A model generated the notes under the pieces. The model ran no database searches. It was not told the DNA's origin and saw only the letters and a list, made by a program, of their open reading frames with translations. The translations under genes and the position numbers were made by a program. From the NCBI GenBank assembly GCA_002197995.1, contig NGZR01000001.1, positions 8,308,001 through 8,372,000 on the forward strand: 64,000 bases of DNA, in the 5' to 3' direction. This stretch comes from Gaeumannomyces sp. JS-464. Lineage: Eukaryota; Ascomycota; Sordariomycetes; Magnaporthales; Magnaporthaceae. Below, piece after piece: positions 46,615 through 57,000 of this stretch (its first letter is position 1; every line of letters begins with the position of its first letter).

Positions 46615-47966
46615 TCATGTCACCTTTATCTTTCCCGCACCCAACCTCGCCGCCAGGGCAGACACGACGCTATAGGGCACATCGCCCGACGCCCACATGC
46701 CGGACCTGGCGTGGCCCGCGACCGCCACTCGGGACGCGAGCACAAAGGCAGCGAAGGTCCAGGCGTAGCCCAGCCCCCTCCAGGCGGTAGTGCCCCGCGC
46801 GCCCGCCGCCCTCCCAGCTGCCATGGCGGCCTCCTCGGCGACGACGGCGAAGCCCTGGGCCGTGAACATGAAGAGCTCGCCCGAGTCCCGATGCACGGCG
46901 TACAGCGAGGCGAACGAGTGCACTGCGGCGCTGAGGAGGAAGGCCACGAGTACGTATGCGCAGCGCGACGCCGTGGTCTTGCGCTTCAGCCCGAGCGCGT
47001 CCCGCACCAAAAACGTGCTGATCTTCTTGAGCGGCTATAGAGGGGAGAAATGGCATCAGACAGGAGATGGGCGATGGAAGAGACAGGGGCGGGTGGAGGG
47101 GAAGGGTGAAGACTCACTCGCTGCATAAACTGGTGCCAAAACATGCCCCAAAACCGGCCAACCGTGTAGGCGTCGGCCAGCGATCCGAACGCTGGGGGCC
47201 ACTCCTCGGGCCTCGAAATGCCCAGGGTGACGAGGACGGCGCCTCCGAGCGCGTAGGCGCCCTCAAGCGTCGTCTTGAGCCGGACCACGTGCAGGAGCGT
47301 CAGGCCCAGCTGCCGCCACCAGACCTCGGCCAGCATGTTTTCTGTGGTCTCAGTCGGCAGGGTGGCCTGGTACGACTGGATCGCGTCGCTGAGGAGGTAG
47401 CAGGCCAGCAGGGCCAGCAGGCGGTGGGCGACGAACGGGAACCGCGGCGTGCCGGGGCCCGGCGCGGGACGCAGTCCCGTCGCCTCGTGCGCCCAGCCGA
47501 TGCCTCGACAGGTGCCCCAGAGGGATGCGCTCCAGAGGAACTTTTGCAGCGGGGACATGTCGGGGGAGTAGTCACCGGGGGTGGTCGGCTGCTTCTCAGC
47601 CGCCGCGGCCCGGGCCCCATCATGGCTGGGTTCTGGCCTCCGTCGCAGCTCCTGCTCGGGGTTGCTGAGTAGGACAAAGTCTACGAACTGCAGGACGGAG
47701 AGCGCAATCCCCGAGGCGAAGGTGAAGTCGGCTTGGAAGTTGTTGGTGCCCCAAAAGGGCATGCGGGAGAGGAAGAGGGCGATGGCCGCGCTGGCGACCA
47801 TCTTGCGCGGCGCACCGGCGGGGATGAGGACGGTGGCCATGAGGAAAACGTTCAGGGCAAGACCGGCGCCAGGCGGCGGTGGACTACGCTCGGATAGCGC
47901 GGCCGGGTACAGAGTCCCGGACATCGAGGACCAGATGGTGGTGGGAGGCTGGGTAACGTTGGCCAT
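46615..47966 (-). CDS. MBOAT / wax-synthase-like O-acyltransferase (SirH-like)
   Basis: Two exons (47,118-47,966; 46,615-47,034), about 422 residues; intron GTGAGT...TATAG. Several hydrophobic segments indicate a polytopic membrane protein. The family signature RFWGMFWHQFMQR precedes the intron, and the conserved His is in LLSAAVHSFASLY after it. These are features of the wax synthase-like MBOAT family that acylates hydroxyls with acetyl- or acyl-CoA in fungal clusters (for example sirodesmin or trichothecene acetylation). Here it probably acetylates an alcohol of the cluster product at the ER. No lesion. A lipid acyltransferase is less likely given the neighbours. Confidence 0.85.
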
Positions 47967-48351
47967 GACTGATTGCGCGTCGCCTCTTGGGAAGATGGTT
48001 GTTGAATGCTAGGGCGAGCTTTGTTGGGGAGGGGGGATGTTGCACGGGTAAAAGAAGGGAGTGTTCATAAAGGGGACTCGAGTGCTATGCGGCAAGGCAC
48101 TTTGAACACGGGTCTTGTCGACGTTGATGGTTATTATATAGTATGTACGTAGTATGCAGGTCAGCCTTGAAGCGCTCGGCCACTTTTACCACTCTCCGGA
48201 GAGTTTTGGTGGCGCGTCAACCTTCAGCTTGGAGGGATCGAGAGCACGAGCAAAAGTACAAAACTATTACTCGACGGTGTGTTGCGCGCGGGAAGTCTGA
48301 AATGCAAAACTACAGGTTTCCAACACATGATTTAAACTAACTATAGAGACT
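47967..48351. other. Promoter of the acyltransferase / 3' end of TrxR
   Basis: 385 bp tandem spacing on the minus strand (TrxR lies upstream of the acyltransferase). No motif matching the cluster palindrome was seen. Confidence 0.4.
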
Positions 48352-49515
48352 TTACTTCTCCCCGTTGACCTTTTGCTTCTCACCATCCTCCCCGACTGGC
48401 TTGGCCTGGACCCCGGCCGCCTCGGCGCGCTTCTTCATGTCGGCGCCGAGCAGCTGGAAGTTGACGCCCGAGCCCGCGCTGACGCCCGTGGCCGCGGCCC
48501 AGACGACCTGCTTGAGCGGCACGGCGCAATCGCCCGCCGCGAAGACGCCATTGACCGACGTCTCGTAGAATGGCGGCTTGGTCTTGACGTCACCGGCCTC
48601 GGTCAGCTCGAGGCCGAGCTGCGCGTGCAGGTCCGAGGTCGGGACGGTCCGGGGCCTGTGGATCAGGAACGCCATGCGCTCCGAGCTGCCGTCCTCGAGG
48701 TGCACCTCTGCCCACGCCGGCTCCTTGCCGTTGCCTTCTTCGTCCTGTGAAATCCTGCTGATGGCCTGCGGCCGCACCTCGAAGCCCTGCGCGACCAGCC
48801 CGAAGATGCGCGGGTCCTCTAGCAGGTCAGTGTTGCCGTTGAGGAAGACGACAATAGTCTTGGCGAACTGCTTGGCCAGGTGCCCAAAGTGGACGGCGAT
48901 TTCCACCTCCATGTTGAGTACAGTTTTATTCTAGAATAGAATTCCAGCTCGGTCGGAGTTTCGCTGCTCGAAACCGTGGCAGAATAGGCAGTGGAATCTA
49001 GGGTGGGCAAAAGATGGTCAGAATAATTAGTTGTCTGTCAGAAGTCCCGAGGACATGTAGCGCCCCGGTTAAAGGAGCAGTGATCGAGGGGTAGCAGGTC
49101 ATTACATGGTTCTTCCCCAAGCCTGGGCATATCCATCAACCTCGGGTATAACGTCTGTCACTCCAGCGGCCAGTATGACCTTCTTGCCAGTCCAGGTGCG
49201 GCCCTCCTCGTCGACGAGGCTGAAGTTTCCACCGCCCTCGACGGGCTTAACGGAGACGACGCCCGTGTTGGCGAACTGAACCGTGCCCGAATAGCGCTCG
49301 CGCAGCTCGCGGAGCATCTGCTGGCGGTAGGCCACAGGCGACTGGTGGTCCCAGGTCGGGACCGTGTGCATGTGGTGCGCGTTGGCATTGCGGAAGATGC
49401 CCGTGTCGAACACTGCCGCGGTGCGGAGGACACGGCCAAGGGCCAGGGCGGCCGAGAGCCCCGCTGGGCCGGCGCCAATGACGAGGGCGTCGAAGAGGCT
49501 GGGACAAGTGGCCAT
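48352..49515 (-). CDS. Thioredoxin-reductase-like dithiol oxidase (GliT/SirT-like) with an in-frame TAG
   Basis: Exons 49,106-49,515 and 48,352-48,997 join across a 107-bp intron with a CTGAC branch site, about 351 residues (GliT-type length). The N-terminal FAD site is IGAGPAGLSAALALG. The redox motif is FHCLFCHGFEQ (C-x2-C) right after the intron, and the second FAD motif is GVFAAGDCA near the C-terminus. In ETP producers this enzyme closes the disulfide bridge and protects the producer. In the same frame, 15 codons after the second redox Cys, a TAG stands at 48,931-48,933; sequence on both sides remains in frame and family-like, and no intron can remove it. A C-to-T change at a CpA would give this stop. 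Confidence 0.85.
48931..48933 (-). other. In-frame nonsense codon (TAG) in the TrxR gene
   Basis: Lies between RAGILF and NKTVLNMEVEIAVHF of the same frame. The surrounding 40 bases are AT-richer than the rest of the gene. No GT donor exists between the redox motif and this codon that would yield an open spliced frame. Confidence 0.8.
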
Positions 49516-49935
49516 GGTAGCAGGCAGGGATTAACAGAGTTCCAACGGTAATTGTTATCAAAAGCTGTCTTCCGCGGAGGCGAAGGAGGTCGTAAGATCA
49601 GCATGGAGGGAACTGCGATGAGTGGGAAGAAATCCGAAATTTCACTCGTGACCTTTTTCTAGGCGGTTGCTGTTGCTGTGCATCTTCCGCGTGACTTGCC
49701 CTTGTTCTGCGTTGGTCTCGGTGGCCGAGATTCAGGGGCAAGCCAAGAGACCACACCTTGAGGCTCGTGCAAGGTGTGTGCGGCATAGCCTCTATACAAG
49801 GGCTTAGAAAGGTGAAGGGACAAGGGAATTTTACTTGAAGGCCCGTACGATCGCTGCATCGAAGCCCTCGACCGACTAAGACAACCATCTCTCAACGTCC
49901 AGGGAGGCTAAAGGAAGTAAAGGTCAAACGCCACG
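49516..49935. promoter_or_regulatory. Divergent promoter between TrxR and prenyltransferase
   Basis: 420 bp bidirectional promoter. Contains the palindrome at 49,716-49,730. No clear TATA box on either side. Confidence 0.55.
49716..49730. promoter_or_regulatory. Palindrome TCTCGGTGGCCGAGA matching TCGGN3CCGA
   Basis: Perfect 6+3+6 palindrome. TCGGN3CCGA is the site reported for the Zn2Cys6 regulators of the sirodesmin and gliotoxin clusters. It is the only match I found in the intergenic sequences of the island. One match per ~65 kb is expected by chance, so position (shared TrxR/prenyltransferase promoter) is the main support. Confidence 0.45.
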
Positions 49936-51517
49936 ATGTCAGTACCTGATACGTTCTCCGAGCCGACCGTTCCCCGGAGCTGGGACGAAAAGCCCTTGGC
50001 CGCTTCCGCAGCTCCCTCGCAAATCGGCCAGCAAGCGCCGCCAGTCGTTTGGAGCAACCTCGAGCAGTGGGTCCGCAACCTGGACGAGGATGCCATCTTC
50101 TGGTGGACCACGACGGGGTCCATCCTCGGCCGCATGATGGACCTGGCGGGGTACGACAGGGACGCGCAGAGACGCAACCTGGTATTCTACTTCCTCTACA
50201 TCACCCCATCCCTCGGCCGTCGCCCTCCAAGGCCGGTCAGCCCGTCGGATGGAAGAGCTTCATGACGGACGACTACACGCCGCTAGAGCTCAGCTGGGAC
50301 TGGGGTCGCAACAGGGTGGCCGGGCCCGGCGGTAATAACAACAACAAGCCCAACGTCCGCTTCTCCATAGAGCCCATCGGCCGCGCGGCGGGCTCCGAGG
50401 CCGACCCACTGAACGAGTCCATGATGCCCGACCTCATCAACTGCATGCGCCCCATCCTGGAGCCCACCCTAGACATGACGCTGTTCGACCTGCTGCGGGC
50501 CGCCCTCACCACGACGACCACCGGCGGCCGGCTGGGCGGCGGGGACAAGCCAGGAGGCGGCCATCAGTCTCAGTTCTTCATGGCCTTCGACCTAGACAAG
50601 GCCGTACCCGTGCTCAAAGCCTACTTCATGCCTGGCCTTCAAGCGGCCGCGACGGGCACCCTGCTCCCGCGGCTGGTCGACGAGGCCGTGGGCGGCGGCT
50701 GCGGGGCCCTCCTGGGCGAGCGCTTCCGGTCCGCCTACGCCCAGCTGCGGCGCGACATGGACGACTACTCTCGCGCCCCCAACCGCGCGCCGCTCCGCAT
50801 CGAGATCGTGGGCATCGACTGCGTGGCGCCGGGCGACTCGCGCGTCAAGCTGTACGTGCGCTGCGCCGAGACGTCGTTTGACAGCGTCCTCGCCATGCTC
50901 GCGCGTTGGGGTCCTCCTCCTCCTCCTCCTCCTCCTCGTCCAGAAAGCGAAAGCACCGGGCGGACGACACGGGCGATGAGGAGGACGAAAACGCCGAGCC
51001 CGCAGCTGGCCTGCGCGAGCTGTGGCACCTGGTCTTGGGCCTGCCTGCGAACCATCCCAGCGACAGGCCGCTGCACGAGGTCCAGCATCCCACGGCGGGC
51101 GTGCTCTACTACTTTGAGCTCAAGCCCGGCAGCGATACCATCATGCCAAAGGTGTATATCCCGGTGCGCCACTACGCGGCGAACGACCTTATCGTCGCCC
51201 GAGGCCTGACCACGTTCTTCGAGCGCAGGGGCCAGGGGCTCAGCGCGGGGTCCTACGAGAAGCAGCTCGCCAAGGTTTTGTGAGTGCCCCCTTGATATCT
51301 CCAAGTTCATTTTTCCAGTCTCAAGCCAAGAACCTCAAGGGTCCCAGATTGTGCATAAGCTTACGGGCAAGTGCTCTGACTCCTGAACAGCCAGCACCGA
51401 TCGCTGGAATATGGCCCGGGTTTGCACACATACATCGCTTGTGTCTTCAAGAAGAACGCCATGGCCGTGACATCGTACCTCAACCCGGAGGTGTACCACC
51501 CTGGGCGATACACATAG
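49936..51517 (+). CDS. DMATS-type aromatic prenyltransferase (SirD-like), two apparent frameshifts
   Basis: Two exons (49,936-51,279; 51,391-51,517), about 490 residues, somewhat longer than the 420-460 usual for the family. Family features are [13 protein letters not shown] near residue 50, [18 protein letters not shown] (the acidic substrate-side segment), [18 protein letters not shown]..., and the C-terminus [30 protein letters not shown]. It lacks the DDxxD of trans-prenyltransferases, as expected for the ABBA fold. It would transfer dimethylallyl to an aromatic amino acid or diketopiperazine. One-base frame changes occur at about 50,215-50,227 (C/G run) and at the G4 of 50,908-50,911, just before a (CCT)n tract coding a Ser or Pro run. 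Confidence 0.87.
50912..50939 (+). repeat. (TCC)n trinucleotide tract in the prenyltransferase
   Basis: Seven-plus TCC units encode a poly-Ser insertion in the frame that continues downstream ([13 protein letters not shown]). Such an insertion is unusual for DMATS enzymes and sits next to a frame change. Confidence 0.8.
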
Positions 51518-51729
51518 AGAGATTGGATTTAGCACACAATGCAGTTATTTGGAGAGGTAGGGCAACTCACGACTAGACCTTGCTGGTGGGCCATTGGAGA
51601 TCTTCTGAGTATGGGCGTCTTGATACAAAAAGAAGAAAAAAGATTGAAATACAAGATAACCAAAAAAAAAAGTCACGGAGAATATTCTGCAGTCACGCAA
51701 AAAGTGGTAGTAAAAACCCTATAGCTACC
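51518..51729. other. Convergent intergenic region
   Basis: 212 bp between the prenyltransferase and aldo-keto reductase 3' ends; AT-rich with an A10 tract; no gene. Confidence 0.4.
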
Positions 51730-52942
51730 CTAAATATGATATCTGGGCGCCTCGGCAGCAACAGACTCCCACAGCTTCTGCAACTCATCGATCAGCTCTT
51801 GGTCCAGCGGACCCTCGTCTAGCTGCTCCAAGGCCCCCCTCAGCTGCCCCGGCCCACCTCGCGCCAACGACCATGGCGTCTCCCAGGTCGTGCCTTAGGG
51901 CCGAGTGGTACGCAACCCAGCGGTATCCCACGCCTGCGGGGTCCAGGTCCCTCTCAGCGCAGAGGCGCGCGTAGCCGGCGAGGGCGCGCACGTACGCGGG
52001 CTTGTTGTACAGCGACTGCATGTATGCGCCTCCCATGTGCGAGCGGTCCCAGCGGCCCTCGGCGGCTGCCAGCTTGGCGCCGCCGTCGACCAGCAGCCCG
52101 CAGCAGAGGGGCGAGTAGGCGTGGAAGGCCACGCCGAGCCGGCGCAGGGCCGGGAGCAGCTCGGCCTCAACGGACCTTGAGAGCACGCTGTAGTTGCCCT
52201 GGTAGGCCGACGGCGCCACGAGCCCGCGGGCGCTGGCGTGTTCATGGAGCGTGAGGACCTCGTCGACCCGGAGGTTGCTGACGCCGAACTGAAATCGGTG
52301 GCGGTCGGCTCGCGGTCAGTATCGGTCGACAAGACGTATTTGTGAGGGGACAAGAGTCTGTGTACCTTGTCGAACCTGCCGGCCTTGTGAAGCTCGCCTA
52401 TGGCATCCATCGTGTCGCCCAGTGGAGTTTTCCTGTCCGGGGTGTGGAGATAGTACATGTGAACGTTGTCGACCCCGAGCGCCTTCTGGGAGGCTTCCCA
52501 GGACGAGAGAATGGCGTCCCGGGTGCCTCCGCCGTCGAAGGCGGCGGCTGCCTTAGTGCAGACCTGGAAAGAGCCGGGAGCGCCCAACTCGCGGAGAAGT
52601 TGTTCGCTGGTGCCGTCGCTCTGTCGAGGAGCAGCGATCCGCTCATGGCATTAATTACTGTTGGGCAACCCCAAAGGCTGCGCGCGCTGGAGTCTCACAT
52701 ACATAGGACCGTGCTGTGTCGAGCATTGATACATTGAACTCACGCAGGACGTCGAGGTAGGCCTTGCCCTCGGCCACAGTTTGGGGCCCGATGGAATTGG
52801 CCTTGGTGGGCGGTGTCCCAAAGTTGGCCGTCCCGAGGGCAATGGCGATGCGGCGCCTGGACACGGGCACCACCTCGACGGCCGGCTCTGCCACATCCAT
52901 GCCAGGCGTTTGGGAAACAAAGGAAGGAATGGTGGGAGACAT
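51730..52942 (-). CDS. Aldo-keto reductase, AKR7-like (SirO-like), one apparent frameshift
   Basis: Three exons (52,703-52,942; 52,366-52,620; 51,730-52,288), about 350 residues. The catalytic tetrad is visible: Asp and Tyr in LDTARSY, Lys in VCTKAAA, His in YYLHTPDRKTP. The NADPH-binding end follows DAMVVGA. The family resembles aflatoxin-aldehyde/norsolorinic-acid reductase types. In the last exon the frame changes by one base at the run of four C (plus strand 51,847-51,850), after which QLRGALEQLDEGPL...PRYHI gives the normal C-terminus to the stop at 51,730. Here the run has one base too many (or two too few), the opposite sign to the other lesions. Likely reduces a ketone or aldehyde intermediate. 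Confidence 0.85.
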
Positions 52943-54086
52943 TTTCTGCTGAGGGTGGCTGCACTTGGAGTCTTGATGGTATGTTTGATGCTCACGAGAA
53001 GAATCACTACTACTGCGAAATGATCAATGACATTGCTTTTGTCCCCCGGTGCCTGACTGACCATACATACAACCGCCGGGGTATATGCAAACAAGTCCAA
53101 GGGACTTCAGGATGAAGATGGCCGTCGGCCACTATGCCCAAGCACGGACGGCTGTGAACCACATTCTAAGCCAGCAAGGATCCGACGACGCCCGTCTGCG
53201 GACCAGACTCGGTTTGGTCTACTCCCATTGGATGGGCTGCCTTTGGTGAAGGGAATTAGTGCACACTGCACTTGTGCTTGCTCAAAGACATGGGCCAAGT
53301 GCCGGCTATGATAGGGACCTTGAGGGGGAGGGGGGCGGTGGTTTGGCGCGATGTGTTATGTGCTTTTTCCCTGGGTAAACAAAGCGAGCCGCAGTCCTGC
53401 TGTGCCACAACCTGACAAGCGTTCCGTGCAGACAGAGGGAGGGGGTGGTTGTTTGGATGAGAGAGTGAACATTGCAGGGTTGGTTGGCAATTCAGCGCCT
53501 GCCTCCAATGAATGTGTCCGAAATGTCTCCGCCCAAACGCAAACAAATATATCCGAAATGTCTCCGCCCAAACGCAAACAAATATATCCGAAATGTCTCC
53601 GCCCAAACCCAAACAAAATATGTCCGAAATGTCTCCTCTGGTCCCAAACGAGAAGACTCTGGCCATCTGGTGCTGCAATAAGATACAACCCCTTGCGAAA
53701 ACCTGCTCATACTTTCACGCGCTGGTCTTCCGCGGGCGGCTGTTGCTAATTAAAAAAAACTATTGGTAGCCGTAAAAAAAATGCATCCAGGATGGGGGGG
53801 GATTGTTCCTGCTGCAATTTTTGCTCCTTTTGGTTCAAACATTTCTCGTCCGAATTGCGCTTATCGATCAGGGCGGCACGGCTTTTGAAGCCTGGCTTAT
53901 CTCCCCATCCATTTTTTTTTTTCGAGCTTACTACTAGGTTGTCGCCTTTATGCCTGGCCCATGTATGCTTTTGGTCCTTGCAGCCAGCCACGGTCGAGCC
54001 TCGCATACCAAGGATTTTTTCCACACACCTGAAATTCCTGGGCAAACGCACCACCATCCGACATTTGGGGGCCAAGTAAAAACAGA
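52943..54086. promoter_or_regulatory. Divergent promoter between AKR and ABC transporter
   Basis: 1.14 kb with no gene; frames of up to 140 codons here are produced by the tandem repeat and do not look like protein. Contains the 35-bp repeats at 53,517-53,636 and A/T-rich tracts near 53,750-53,930. Confidence 0.55.
53517..53636. repeat. 35-bp tandem repeat, about 3.4 copies
   Basis: The core TCCGAAATGTCTCC starts at 53,517, 53,552, 53,587 and 53,623 (spacing 35, 35, 36). The first three are followed by GCCCAAAC; the fourth diverges after the core. Centrally placed in the AKR/ABC divergent promoter, so a bank of regulator sites is possible. Confidence 0.93.
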
Positions 54087-57000
54087 ATGGTCGAGATGCG
54101 TGTCACCGGTGAAGGCGCCGCCACAATGCCACCGACTAGCGCCGACCCGCCGCCTCCGGGGCCCGACGACGACCAAGCGGGCGGCGGGCAGCAAGACGAT
54201 GGCGCTGACGCCGTCCCTAGCCCCGACTCCCTCACCGAGCACGAGAAGGAAGTCCTGCAGCGCCAGGTCGACGTACCGCCGGTGCGCGTCACGTATCTGG
54301 CCCTGTTCAAGTACGCCAAGGGAAAGCATCTGGCCCTCATCGCCGTGTCCATGATCTTTGCCATCGCTGCTGGTGTAGGTTGCCAATCTTACGCCGTCAA
54401 CTTTGTTGCCAGCATCACCTGGAATTTGGCTGACCTTGTGAACTTGCTACTAGGCAACTTTCCCTCTCCTGACCGTCATCGTCGGCAACCTCGCCCAGGT
54501 ACTCAAAGATTACCTCGTCGGCAAGGTCAGTAACCATGAGCTGCGCAACCAGATTGCCCAAAATGCGCTCTACATGGTTTACATGTTTGTCGTCCAATTT
54601 GTATCGGTCCTGGCATTTACGACTGGCTGTATTGTCGCCGGCGAGGCCATCGCCGACGGCGTCCGCGAGGCTTTTGTCCGCTCACTCTTCCGCCAAAACA
54701 TGGCCTTTTTCGACGGCCACGGCTCCGGCAATATCGCCGCCCAATTGACGAACAATACCGACGCCATCCAGGACGCCGTTTCACACAAGATTGGGCTCTT
54801 CGTCAGCGCCTGCTCCTGCTTCGTGACCGCCTACACCGTCGGCTTCATCAAGCACTGGCAGCTGACACTAGTGCTGACGTCCACCGTCGTCGCCATCTCG
54901 GTCCTGATGGGCGTCATGGCGGGGTTCATGGCCAACCAGGAGAAGAAGGCGTCCGACGCGTTAGCCGAGATCACGGGCCAGTGCGAGGAGGTGTTTGGCG
55001 GCATCCGCGTCGTAAAGTCGTCGGCGTCGAGGACCGGCTGGCCGAGGGGCTCGAGCCGCTGATGCTCAAGGCGCAGCTCTGGGGCACCAAGGCGCGCCAC
55101 ACCCTGAGCTGGATGCTGGCCATCATCTTCGGCCTGCTCTTCTTCAACTACGGGCTCGCCATTTGGCAGGGCGGCCGCTTCATGGCCGACGGCGTCGGCG
55201 ACGTCGGCGGCATCATCACCGTCCTGCTCGCTCTGAACGTCGGTGCCTTCTTCTTTGGAAACGTAGGCCCCATCTGCAGGCCATGATTGCCGGCGTGGCT
55301 GCGGCCCAGGAGCTGTTCGCCGTTATCGACCGGCCCTCGCCCATCGACCCCCTGGCCCCGGGGGTTCAACAAGATGATGACGCGCCTGCCGTGGCGGGCG
55401 AGTCTAACAGCAGGGGCAGCGTCCGTTTCGACAATGTCTCGCACGTGTTTCCCAGCCGGCCCGAGGTGCGCGTTATTGACGGTCTCAGCATCACCTTCCC
55501 GGCGCACAAGGTCACGGCCATCGTCGGCCCGTCGGGCTGTGGCAAGAGTACGCTCGTCAGCCTGCTCATGCGCTTCTACGAGCCCGTGAGCGGCGCCATA
55601 TACCTCAACGGGTGCGACATTGCCGACATGGGCGTGCGCCGCCTGCGCGAGCAGATTGGCCTGGTCTCGCAGGAAACGGCCATGTTTGACGGCACAGTCT
55701 TCGCCAACGTGGCCTACGGCCTCGGCGAGCGCGTCCGCACCCGCGAGCCCCTGTCGGTGCAGATGAAGTTGGTCAAGGAGGCGTGCCGCCTGGCCAACGC
55801 CCAAGACTTTATCTCGACCTTCCCCGACGGCTACGAACAGCAGGTAGGCATAGGCGGGCGCGCGCTCAGCGGTGGTCAGCGGCAAAGGCTCGCTATCGCA
55901 CGCGCCATCGTGTCGGACCCGGCCGTTCTAATACTCGACGAGGCCACGGCGGCGCTCGATGTAAAGTCCGAGAAAGCCGTCCAGGTCGGGCTCGAAACAG
56001 CCGCGGCAGGGCGGACAACCATTGTGATTGCACACCGACTTTCAACCGTCCGTCTGGCCGACAATATTGTCGTGCTATCCGAGGGCGGGACCGTCGTCGA
56101 ACAAGGCCGGCATACGGACCTTGTGGTTGCCGGGGGCGCATATGCCGCCTTTGTCAAACTACAGGAACTGAAACAGACGAGCTCTGCTGCCGAGAATACC
56201 CCAGGGACCCAGGAGGGCGACGAAATCACCCGGGCCGCGGCCCTCGATGGCGCACTCGGAACTGCTTCCGAGAAGAGGCCAGCACAAAGTGCCACATCCG
56301 GTTCGAGAGGAGTTTGGGACGTACCCAAGTACAGCTTCTGGGAGACTGTTGTTTTTGTAAGTTTTTAATTGGCGCGAAGATGGGCATTGGCCATCACACC
56401 CTGCCCATATGCCGTCCAGTATCTAACTGCCACCTTTACCGTGCTCCAGATTGCACAGTTCAACCGTGAGGACTGGATCTGGATGCTGCTGGGGACAGTC
56501 AACGCCGTCATTGCCGGAGGCATGTGGCCAGTCCACAGTGTCTTCTTTGCCAAAGCAGTACGTTCCCACGATCCCTCCCTTCCTCCACCAGACTCTGATA
56601 CTTTGTCACTGACACTCCATCTCCAGATCGTCGTCATGTCCCTTCCCTCCGGTGCTTCCAGCGACCACGATACCAGCTTCTGGGCGTCCATGTATTTGAT
56701 GTTGGGTTTCGTCCAGATCATCAGCCAGGGCGTGCAGGGCAGTGCCTACGCCGTCTGCGCCGAGCGACTCATCCTTAGGGCCCGGCGTCTTGCCTTTCGT
56801 CATCTTCTACGACAAAACGTCGTTTTTTATGACAACTCGCACAATTCGTCTGGCGTACTCAGCACCTTCATCGGTTCCGACGTTAAAGTCCTCTCGGGGC
56901 TCAGCGGCATTTTTCTCGGCTCCCTTTTCAGTGCCATCGCCACCGTCGTTGGCGGCCTCGCCCTCGGCCTCGCCATCGGCTGGAAGCTCGCCCTCGTATC

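Noticed and set aside
53256..53749. Several 70-140 codon frames on both strands over the 35-bp repeats
   Set aside because: They arise from the tandem repeat, exist in several frames at once and show no family features.
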